Positions 24,306-31,691 of a stretch of DNA of 54,822 nucleotides are shown piece after piece (the stretch's first letter is position 1; each line of letters opens with the position of its first letter). Under the pieces are notes generated by a model. That model was not told the DNA's origin, did no database searches, and was given only the letters and a program-made list of their open reading frames with translations. Position numbers and translations under genes: made by a program. The stretch is taken from contig DFVG01000036.1 in assembly GCA_002379985.1 (NCBI GenBank), forward strand, positions 1 through 54,822, given 5' to 3'. The DNA is from Flavobacteriaceae bacterium UBA4166 (lineage in GTDB: Bacteria > Bacteroidota > Bacteroidia > Flavobacteriales > Flavobacteriaceae).

Positions 24306-25925
24306 CTATTCCTTAATTATCATTTGGTTGTATTGAATTTCTGGATGATCCTCAAATGTAACATTCAAAATATAAGCGCCTTTTGAGAGTGTATCCAGGT
24401 GAATTGTGTTTGAAGTGATGTCCGTAAAAGCCTTTATCAATCGACCGTCTAAGGTGTAGATGGTAAGCTCTTGGATCTTTTGATTAGCATTGTGTTCTAT
24501 GGTCAAGACACCTTCCGTAGGATTAGGATACAGCACAAATGGCAGTGGTGCCTCTATGGAAGAAACTGAAAGATTTTCGCAATTGTTCATGAGCTCTACA
24601 AGCGAATTGTTTAGGTTTAAACGTCCTTCGGTTGTTGTAATCCCTTCCAGAGAAGGATTTGGATCTACTCCTGAAAAGATAAAATCACGTACAATTCTAG
24701 CCGCACGAGCAGGATCAGACATGGCTAGTTCTGCCAAATCTTGACAAGGCGCCGAATACAATAAAGCGATGGCCCCTGTAACATGTGGAGTGGCTCCGGA
24801 AGTACCTCCAAAACCGCCATACCCATTTCCGTTTTGAGTATTGTACGCCCCGGCTCCGTGAGCTCCAAGATCTATTGTTTCTGCTCCGTATCCGGCATTG
24901 GTCACCTTTGTATCTGAAATATCCATGTTGGTCACTGTAATTAGGTACTCACTGGGGCACGCCGTTGGGAGGTCCCCTACCACATCTACATCAAAGTTTC
25001 CGTTGATCGTAGCTCCACAGCTAAGTATACCGTTTTCTCCCATGGTATCATAAAGCATACACCAAAGGGGAGCGTCGGCAGGATCGCCAAAATCAATCCC
25101 CCAAGAGGCATTCGTAGAAACCACAAAGGCACCTTCTGCTCCATTAGTGTCATTGTAACGTATTCGTGCCTCTAGCGCATAGCTATAGGCTTCTATTACA
25201 GCGGCTTCGTTGGTGTTGAAATTATTTTTAATGACCATGAGTTTGACATCCCAGTTCACGCCGCTTACACCAATTCCATTATTTCCTTTCGCTCCAATAA
25301 TACCGGCGACAGGGGTGCCATGACTTCCTCCTGAAATATTATCACTATTCGAAACAATACTCCATCCCAAATAATCATCCACATAATTATTATTATCATC
25401 ATCAATGCCGTTTCCTGGAATTTCAGCTTCATTCACCCATAAATTATCTCCAAAATCTTCATGGGTAAGTTCAATACCATCATCTAACGGTGCTGCAACG
25501 ATCACGTCTCCGTTCATCGTGGTGCCACCTGTGGTGATTTCCCAGGCCTCATCAGCATCAATATCGCCATCACTCGCTTGTTTGTATTGCCATTGATTTC
25601 CGAATAAAGGGTCATCGGGCTCTATGGCCCGCGACGTTATCTTGTGATTCTTTTGGGCTTCGAGTACCTGATTGACCTTGTATAGCTCATTCACAGCGTT
25701 GTTTTCTGTCACAGATGGCGCTAATTCTAGGAGCCAAATATTCATGGGTCTGGATACCAGTTTGCTCGACACGATAGGTATTGAAGCTAGTTCCTGTGTT
25801 AATGTGTCGGGGTTATAACCCTCATTGAATTGAACCAAAACTTCATTGGCTACGAATTCTGGTTCTTGGGCAATTCCTTGTGAACAAATAAACAACGTAA
25901 GGACTCCGAGTAGTACTTTTTTCAT
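24306..25925 (-). CDS. Secreted S8 subtilisin-like peptidase with T9SS sorting domain
   Basis: A 539-residue protease. Residues 1-20 are a signal peptide (MKKVLLGVLTLFICSQGIAQ), and 25-103 a propeptide containing KLVSRPMNIWLLE. The S8 domain carries Asp148 (PLDDGIELTHEDF), His202 (GGSHGTPVAGIIGA), the oxyanion Asn272 (STNASWG) and Ser376 (GGTSGATPHVTG). The last 75 residues are a type IX sorting domain (FVLYPNPTEGVLTIE ... LDTLSKGAYILNV). I start at the ATG 25925, where the signal peptide begins, not the upstream start at 25952. The stop of the upstream lipoprotein gene is one base before this ATG, so translation is probably coupled. Confidence 0.93.
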   Translation of the reverse strand: MKKVLLGVLTLFICSQGIAQEPEFVANEVLVQFNEGYNPDTLTQELASIPIVSSKLVSRPMNIWLLELAPSVTENNAVNELYKVNQVLEAQKNHKITSRAIEPDDPLFGNQWQYKQASDGDIDADEAWEITTGGTTMNGDVIVAAPLDDGIELTHEDFGDNLWVNEAEIPGNGIDDDNNNYVDDYLGWSIVSNSDNISGGSHGTPVAGIIGAKGNNGIGVSGVNWDVKLMVIKNNFNTNEAAVIEAYSYALEARIRYNDTNGAEGAFVVSTNASWGIDFGDPADAPLWCMLYDTMGENGILSCGATINGNFDVDVVGDLPTACPSEYLITVTNMDISDTKVTNAGYGAETIDLGAHGAGAYNTQNGNGYGGFGGTSGATPHVTGAIALLYSAPCQDLAELAMSDPARAARIVRDFIFSGVDPNPSLEGITTTEGRLNLNNSLVELMNNCENLSVSSIEAPLPFVLYPNPTEGVLTIEHNANQKIQELTIYTLDGRLIKAFTDITSNTIHLDTLSKGAYILNVTFEDHPEIQYNQMIIKE

Positions 25926-25926
25926 A

Positions 25927-26259
25927 TTAATTGATATTTCGGGTTTGGACATTTCTGTTTTCTTGAGCTTCTTTTACAAGTTCAGAAGCTTTTAGTTCTT
26001 GTAGCAGTCTCGCGATAGTGATTTTTCGTTGATCGTACGAGAACAAATAGATATTTGTAGGTCTACTTACAAGCTTTTCAAATGCGAGGTTGTATTCTGA
26101 AAAATCATTCTCTAGTGCTGCTACGGTTGCCTTTTCCTCGAGCCGCACCAATACTGTTACCACCGGATCACTTTTGTCCTGCTTGCTCTTACAGCTGAAA
26201 AGTGAAAGAAAAAGAATGACATATAATATTCGGTATCCAGTTACTGAATTTAAAGGCAT
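25927..26259 (-). CDS. Stand-alone propeptide-like lipoprotein, paralogue of the subtilase pro-domain
   Basis: A 110-residue lipoprotein: signal sequence to residue 22 (YVILFLSLFS) and lipid Cys23. Residues 36-110 align with the subtilase propeptide downstream: both have VLV, 26 positions without a gap later the same KLVSRP (62-67 here, 55-60 in the protease), then NI(Y/W)L, a helix, and EAQ(E/K)N ending with SR/TR before the catalytic domain begins. It therefore equals a complete I9-like propeptide, free and membrane-anchored. It lies one base upstream of the protease ATG. The role (inhibitor or chaperone in trans) is inferred. The alternative upstream start (26283) adds residues before the signal and is less likely. 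Confidence 0.85.
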   Translation of the reverse strand: MPLNSVTGYRILYVILFLSLFSCKSKQDKSDPVVTVLVRLEEKATVAALENDFSEYNLAFEKLVSRPTNIYLFSYDQRKITIARLLQELKASELVKEAQENRNVQTRNIN

Positions 26260-26303
26260 GATGTTGTTGTGATTGGTGAACAAAATACTAAATACTTTAC
26301 GAT

Positions 26304-26340
26304 AAAAAAACGCCGGTTCATTATTTTGAACCGGCGTTGC
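26304..26340 (-). terminator. Terminator of rpsA
   Basis: AACGCCGGTTCA pairs with TGAACCGGCGTT around a short loop; on the minus strand it is followed by seven T. It ends the rpsA message ahead of the lipoprotein-subtilase unit. Confidence 0.92.
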
Positions 26341-26363
26341 TATTTCTCGAATGAAAGAAGAAG

Positions 26364-28199
26364 TTACTTCTTACCTTCCATTTGATCTTTGATCTCTTGA
26401 AGTTTCGAGTTGGCATCACCAAGGGTTGGTTTTGCCTCTTCCGCTTGCTGCGCTGCTTTCTTAGCTGCTTGCTTCACGATCTTCGCTTCTTCTTCACGGT
26501 GGATCGTCATGTGCGACGCTACCACTTTCTTGAAATCTTTATTGAACTCGATGATCTGGAATTCAGCTTCTTCTCCTTTCTTAAGGCTAGAACCGTCTTC
26601 TTTCTCCATATGACGCTTTGGTACGAAAGCCGTGATATCGTCGTTAAACTTCACGGTAGCACCTTTGTCAACGATCTCTTCGATCTCAGCGGTATGCTTG
26701 CTTCCTACTTCAAACTCATCAGAATACTTGTCCCATGGGTTTTCTGTAGTTTGCTTATGACCTAAGCTTAGCTTACGTCCTTCCACATCTAATTCAAGAA
26801 CGATCACCTCTAGAGTATCACCAATATTGGTAAATTCACTTGGGTGCTTCACTTTCTTGGTCCAGCTCAAATCGCTGATATAGATCAATCCGTCGATACC
26901 TTCTTCCAATTCTACGAACACACCAAAATTGGTGAAATTACGTACAATACCGCTGTGCTTACTTCCTACAGGGTATTTCTTAGTGATATCAGTCCATGGA
27001 TCCGGAGTCAATTGCTTGATACCAAGACTCATCTTACGTTCTTCTCTGTCAAGGGTAAGGATTTCAGCATCTACTTCGTCTCCAACGTTCACGAAATCTT
27101 GGGCACTACGTAAGTGTGTAGACCATGACATTTCGCTTACGTGAATCAATCCTTCCACTCCTTCAGCCACTTCAATGAACGCTCCGTAGTCGGCAATCAC
27201 CACTACTTTGCCTTTCACTCGGTCGCCTACTTTCAATTCATCTCCAAGCGCATCCCATGGGTGTGCTTTTAATTGCTTCAATCCTAGTTGGATACGCGTT
27301 TTGTCTTCGTCGAAGTCTAAAATTACCACGTTCAACTTCTGGTCTAGCTCTACGATCTCGTTCGGGTGGTTGATACGCGACCAGCTTAGGTCGGTAATAT
27401 GCACCAATCCGTCGACACCTCCAAGGTCTACAAATACTCCATAAGAAGTGATGTTTTTCACCACACCTTCGAGTACCTGACCTTTTTCCAGTTGTCCGAT
27501 GATCTCTTTCTTCTGCTCTTCGATATCTGCTTCGATAAGCGCTTTATGTGAAACAACAACGTTTTTGAATTCGTGGTTGATCTTTACCACTTTAAATTCC
27601 ATTGTTTTTCCAACGTACATATCGTAATCACGAATTGGCTTCACGTCGATCTGTGATCCGGGAAGGAAAGCTTCGATTCCAAATACGTCAACGATCATAC
27701 CTCCTTTGGTACGACATTTCACGTATCCGTTCACGATCTTACCATCGTCATGTGCTTCGTTTACGCGATCCCATGCCATGATGGTACGCGCCTTACGGTG
27801 CGATAGAATCAATTGTCCTGTGCTGTCTTCGCGTACGTCGATCAACACTTCCACTTTATCACCTACTTTAAGATCCGGATTGTAACGGAACTCGTTCAAT
27901 GAGATAACGCCTTCGCTTTTCGCGTTGATATCAATGATCGCATCACGATCGGTAATGTGAATTACTTCTCCTTCTACCACTTCGTCATCTAAGGTGTCAA
28001 CGAAATTTTCAGAAACGAGTTTTTCAAATTCGTCTAGTTTGGCATCTGCGATAGGGTCGATCCCTTCTTCGTAGTTGTGCCAGTCAAATTCTTTTAGAAA
28101 TTTTTCAGGGTCACGCTGTTGTAATGATACCTCCTCTTGTGGAGTTTCTACTTTGGTTTCTTCAGCGGCAACCGCTTCTTTGTTTGCTTTATCAGCCAT
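26364..28199 (-). CDS. rpsA: 30S ribosomal protein S1
   Basis: A 611-residue S1 with a run of S1 RNA-binding domains, recognisable by repeats such as GVVKNITSYGVFVDLGGVDGL, GKVVVIADYGAFIEVAEGVEGL, GIVRNFTNFGVFVELEEGIDGL, with LIHVSEMSW-type linkers. It binds mRNA on the small subunit. The N-terminus is acidic and rich in Glu (EAVAAEETKVETPQEEVS), as in other Bacteroidota S1. The gene has a strong promoter (28342-28371) and a leader of about 140 bases. Confidence 0.95.
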   Translation of the reverse strand: MADKANKEAVAAEETKVETPQEEVSLQQRDPEKFLKEFDWHNYEEGIDPIADAKLDEFEKLVSENFVDTLDDEVVEGEVIHITDRDAIIDINAKSEGVISLNEFRYNPDLKVGDKVEVLIDVREDSTGQLILSHRKARTIMAWDRVNEAHDDGKIVNGYVKCRTKGGMIVDVFGIEAFLPGSQIDVKPIRDYDMYVGKTMEFKVVKINHEFKNVVVSHKALIEADIEEQKKEIIGQLEKGQVLEGVVKNITSYGVFVDLGGVDGLVHITDLSWSRINHPNEIVELDQKLNVVILDFDEDKTRIQLGLKQLKAHPWDALGDELKVGDRVKGKVVVIADYGAFIEVAEGVEGLIHVSEMSWSTHLRSAQDFVNVGDEVDAEILTLDREERKMSLGIKQLTPDPWTDITKKYPVGSKHSGIVRNFTNFGVFVELEEGIDGLIYISDLSWTKKVKHPSEFTNIGDTLEVIVLELDVEGRKLSLGHKQTTENPWDKYSDEFEVGSKHTAEIEEIVDKGATVKFNDDITAFVPKRHMEKEDGSSLKKGEEAEFQIIEFNKDFKKVVASHMTIHREEEAKIVKQAAKKAAQQAEEAKPTLGDANSKLQEIKDQMEGKK

Positions 28200-28341
28200 T
28201 TGTTATAGTTATTCTTTGCACAAGTGCTTCGAATAATGATTTGTATTCTGTGTTCTTACGGAAAGTGACGCGCGATCCCACAGAAGGGTTGTGTAAATTA
28301 TTTGTTTCCTTTCTCTTTCTGATTATGCGCAAAAAGGGCTG

Positions 28342-28371
28342 CAAAAGTAGCGGTTTTCTTTTGATTTTCAA
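28342..28371 (-). promoter_or_regulatory. Strong flavobacterial promoter of rpsA
   Basis: On the minus strand TTG at 28371-28369, 19 bases, then TACTTTTG at 28349-28342: a full match to the -33/-7 consensus. The same N19 spacing recurs at the zapA unit. The start codon is about 140 bases downstream. Confidence 0.8.
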
Positions 28372-28434
28372 AAGCTTTCCTTTTAAATTATTCTTATTGA
28401 AATTCCTATCTTTAAAGACTAAACACCATCCATT

Positions 28435-29871
28435 ATGAAACACTATTTTTTACTTTTTCTTTTTGTGGGCTTCGGAATGACCTCCGTGGCGCAGAAAAAA
28501 ATGTCTGCTAATAAGAAAGCGGTCGTCGCTTCTGTCAATAAACACGAGGCAAAACTGAAAGAAATTAGCAATGCCATCTGGGCTAATGCTGAAATTGCTT
28601 TTCAAGAAACCGAATCTGCAAAATTGCTAGCCGATTATGCTGAAAGCAACGGATTCACTGTAGAACGCGGCTATGCCGATATCCCAACAGCCTTTATCGC
28701 CACCTACGGAAGCGGTGACCCTGTGATCAGTATTTTAGGTGAATTCGACGCCCTTCCCGGAATTTCTCAAAAAGCACAACCTACCAAATCTCCTTTGAAA
28801 GAAGGGGCTGCAGGACATGGGTGTGGGCATAATCTCTTCGGAACAGGAAGTTTGGGCGCCGCCATCGCGATCAAGGAACTCATGGAAGCCGGGAAGATAA
28901 AAGGAACCGTAAAGTTTTTGGGTACGCCAGCGGAAGAAAAGTTCTTCGGAAAACTCTGGATGGCGGAAGCCGGTGCTTGGGATGACGTGGATGTCAATAT
29001 TAGTTGGCACCCTTCCGCAGCCACAAAAGCAGATGTACAAAGTTCTTTGGCTTTAGTAGACTTTATCGTTGAATTTGAAGGGCAAGCGGCACATGCAGCT
29101 TCTGATCCTTGGAACGGAAGAAGCGCGAGCGATGCGTTAGAACTGTATACCACCGGAATTAACTACTATCGCGAGCATATTCGCCCAACGGTACGAATTC
29201 ATTATCATATACAAGACGGCGGACAAGTAGTGAATGTGGTACCGGATTATTCCCGACTCTGGGTACGGGTGCGAAATTCAGACCGAGAAGGTATGATGCC
29301 GGTCTATGAACAGGTAAAGAAAATGGCAGAAGGTGCTGCTATCATGGCGAATGTAGACTATAAAGTATCATTAGTTTCAGGGCTTCATGAAGTACTGGTG
29401 AATCGCAAAGGAGGCGCGATCATGCAAAAGAATCTCGAATTATTAGGTCCTATTGAATACACTTCCGAAGAAACCGCCTTCGGAAAGAAAATTCAAGAAG
29501 TCACCGGAAAACCACAAGTAGGTATGGATAGCGCCATCACTCCCCTAGAGGAAACTAAAGAACATCCGGGCGGAGGTTCCACCGATGTAGGAGATGTAAG
29601 CTGGAATGTGGCAAACATTAATCTTGGAGTGACCACAGCACCAAAAGACACGCCCTGGCATTCGTGGGCTGTAGTAGCTTGTGGAGGTATGTCGATTGGG
29701 CATAAAGGAATGCTCTATGCATCGAAGGCAATGGCCATGACTATGGTAGATTTATTCGAAAATCCCAAAATGGTAGAAGAAGTAAAAGCCGAGTATAAAG
29801 AACGAAAAGGCGATTATGAGTATAAAGCCATGATCCCTGAGGGTCCGCCGCCAATTGGTTCCAGCAATTAA
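28435..29871 (+). CDS. Exported M20-family amidohydrolase
   Basis: A 478-residue M20 metallopeptidase of the amidohydrolase branch, similar to AbgB-type p-aminobenzoyl-glutamate hydrolases. A signal peptide (MKHYFLLFLFVGFGMTSVAQ) sends it to the periplasm, unlike cytosolic AbgB. Motifs: GEFDALPGISQ, GAAGHGCGHNLFGTG (metal ligands), AEEKFFGK, the dimerisation domain FEGQAAHAASDPW, and GGGSTDVGDVSW. The substrate is probably an acylated amino acid. Its stop overlaps cmk by four bases in a convergent arrangement. Confidence 0.9.
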   Translation: MKHYFLLFLFVGFGMTSVAQKKMSANKKAVVASVNKHEAKLKEISNAIWANAEIAFQETESAKLLADYAESNGFTVERGYADIPTAFIATYGSGDPVISILGEFDALPGISQKAQPTKSPLKEGAAGHGCGHNLFGTGSLGAAIAIKELMEAGKIKGTVKFLGTPAEEKFFGKLWMAEAGAWDDVDVNISWHPSAATKADVQSSLALVDFIVEFEGQAAHAASDPWNGRSASDALELYTTGINYYREHIRPTVRIHYHIQDGGQVVNVVPDYSRLWVRVRNSDREGMMPVYEQVKKMAEGAAIMANVDYKVSLVSGLHEVLVNRKGGAIMQKNLELLGPIEYTSEETAFGKKIQEVTGKPQVGMDSAITPLEETKEHPGGGSTDVGDVSWNVANINLGVTTAPKDTPWHSWAVVACGGMSIGHKGMLYASKAMAMTMVDLFENPKMVEEVKAEYKERKGDYEYKAMIPEGPPPIGSSN

Positions 29872-30560
29872 ACCCTGCCCGCAATTCGGTCTTGCGCCAA
29901 TTGCAAAATGGTATGAAATTGGTCTTCGAGGTTCATTTCGCTATTATCAATAGCGATGGCATCGGAGGCCTTTTTTAATGGAGAATCTTCGCGTGTCGTA
30001 TCAATATGATCACGCTCATTTACATTCTCAAGCACTTCTTCATACGTCACTTCATCACCGCGAGCTAGCAATTCTTTGTAGCGACGTTTGGCGCGCTCTT
30101 CGGCACTGGCAGTCATAAAAATTTTTAGATCGGCATTAGGGAGAACCACGGTACCAATATCGCGACCGTCCATCACCACGGTACCGCCTTCGGCCATTTT
30201 TTGTTGCTGTTCGACCAGTTTTTTACGCACTTCGGAAACGGTGGCAATCGGACTCACAAATTCAGACACGGCCATGGTTCGAATTTCTTTACTAACATTG
30301 CGACCATTGAGAAAAATCTCGTTAGCACCCTTGTTATTTTTCTTGAATTCCAACGAAATATCCGCAAGTGAATCGATTAACGCGGTCTTATTAAAATGGT
30401 CTTCCGAAATAAACCCTTTTTCCATGGCAAATAACGTGATCGCACGATACATCGCACCGGTATCAATGTAAAGGTAATGGAGCCAATCGGCTAATTGTTT
30501 GGCAACGGTACTTTTTCCTGTGGAAGAATAGCCATCAATGGCGATGGTAATATTGGGCAT
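29868..30560 (-). CDS. cmk: Cytidylate kinase
   Basis: A 230-residue CMP kinase. The P-loop IDGYSSTGKSTVAKQLA, YIDTGAMYRAIT, the VMDGRDIGTVVLPNADLKIF block, and MTASAEERAKRR are typical. It phosphorylates CMP and dCMP. It begins on the base after the porQ stop, a neighbour pair I recall from other Bacteroidota, and overlaps the convergent M20 gene. Confidence 0.94.
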   Translation of the reverse strand: MPNITIAIDGYSSTGKSTVAKQLADWLHYLYIDTGAMYRAITLFAMEKGFISEDHFNKTALIDSLADISLEFKKNNKGANEIFLNGRNVSKEIRTMAVSEFVSPIATVSEVRKKLVEQQQKMAEGGTVVMDGRDIGTVVLPNADLKIFMTASAEERAKRRYKELLARGDEVTYEEVLENVNERDHIDTTREDSPLKKASDAIAIDNSEMNLEDQFHTILQLAQDRIAGRV

Positions 30561-31583
30561 TTACTGAAGGTTTAGATTGAGTCCAAAAAAACTAGAACTT
30601 CCGGCCAAACTATACTGCGAGTAAGAATAACTAAGTCGTAGTTTATTCAACTTAATGGAAAATCCACCACTGAGTCCGGCAAAAGCTCGCTGCTCCAAGA
30701 TACGTAATTCTTCTCCCCTACGCACATTATATCCCAATCGTAGATTGAAACCACTTTCCGGAAATAGCTCGATCCCGAAGATCATATGGCGCAAGGCATG
30801 ATCAAAAAAATTGATATTCTCTTGAGTGGTGTTCCCCTCCAAATCGGTTTCATCCCGATTTGGGTTTGCAAAGGCGACGCGCCAACGTTGCATGTTTTCC
30901 AATGTAAAATGCCAACGCACCGGAACATTCTGAAGGGTTTGTGAGATTCCTAAAATAACTTCGAAAGGAAGTTTCTCGTAAGAATTCTCATACGGCGTGA
31001 TCTGCGTTCCTATATTTCTGGCGACTCCGGTAATGTGCAGGTCCCAATCTTCATATACGTACATCACCCCGATATCCAAGGCGGCTCCAAAAGAGGTGTA
31101 TTGTTCTAATTTGGAAGAAATCAATTTCAGGTTACCACCAATATGAAAATTTGTAAACGCCACATTTCTAGCATGTCCCACAGACAAGGCCACCTCGCCC
31201 CCACTAAATGTATTTGTAGCATTACCAAGTTCGTCATAACCGTCAAATTCACCGTAATTTACATAGGTAGCGCCAACGTGAAGTACCTGAGTTCTGCGGT
31301 CCCAGAGGTAGGCGTAGGCGGCGGTTCCGTAGTTCACATCGCCTAAATAGTTGACGTAGTTTAAGGACAATTGGTTGTCCATTTCCGGGTTGATGGCAGC
31401 CGGATTGAAAAGTCCCTGGGTAGGATCGTAATCGTAATTTGTCACTGTTTTCCCACCTAAGGCCGCTTGCCGCGGCGAATTCACCAAATTGAGAAACTGA
31501 TAGGTAGCACGGCCACCCACCTGTGCCCAACAAGTCGTTGAAAGAAAGAATACGATAAGGGAAAATTTGTACAGGTGGTTCAA
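30561..31583 (-). CDS. porQ: Type IX secretion protein PorQ
   Basis: A 340-residue outer-membrane beta-barrel protein. The signal peptide (YKFSLIVFFLSTTCWAQ) is followed by the PorQ N-terminal pattern GGRATYQFLNLVNSPRQAALGG and many amphipathic strands ending in aromatic residues (SYSYSQYSL, FFGLNLNLQ). PorQ belongs to the type IX secretion machinery used by proteins with C-terminal sorting domains, such as the subtilase at 24306-25925. The start is TTG at 31583, with no ATG nearby. It is followed immediately by cmk. Confidence 0.88.
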   Translation of the reverse strand: MNHLYKFSLIVFFLSTTCWAQVGGRATYQFLNLVNSPRQAALGGKTVTNYDYDPTQGLFNPAAINPEMDNQLSLNYVNYLGDVNYGTAAYAYLWDRRTQVLHVGATYVNYGEFDGYDELGNATNTFSGGEVALSVGHARNVAFTNFHIGGNLKLISSKLEQYTSFGAALDIGVMYVYEDWDLHITGVARNIGTQITPYENSYEKLPFEVILGISQTLQNVPVRWHFTLENMQRWRVAFANPNRDETDLEGNTTQENINFFDHALRHMIFGIELFPESGFNLRLGYNVRRGEELRILEQRAFAGLSGGFSIKLNKLRLSYSYSQYSLAGSSSFFGLNLNLQ

Positions 31584-31640
31584 GGTGTTTTCTTTTTCCT
31601 GCCTTTAAAACGACTGCAAGTATAATTTATTTTTGAAGAC

Positions 31641-31675
31641 AAAAGAAATCATGAGCAGGATTTCCTACTCATGAT
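31641..31675 (-). terminator. Terminator of lon
   Basis: ATCATGAGCAGG pairs with CCTACTCATGAT (one wobble pair) across a four-base loop; minus-strand reading ends in TTTCTTTT. It lies 17 bases past the lon stop. Confidence 0.75.
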
Positions 31676-31691
31676 CATATCTTCTTTGCCA

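Noticed and set aside
28192..28443. An 83-codon minus-strand frame overlapping the rpsA start
   Set aside because: It lies in the rpsA promoter and leader, has a mixed basic composition without any family pattern, and runs into the real rpsA start in another frame.
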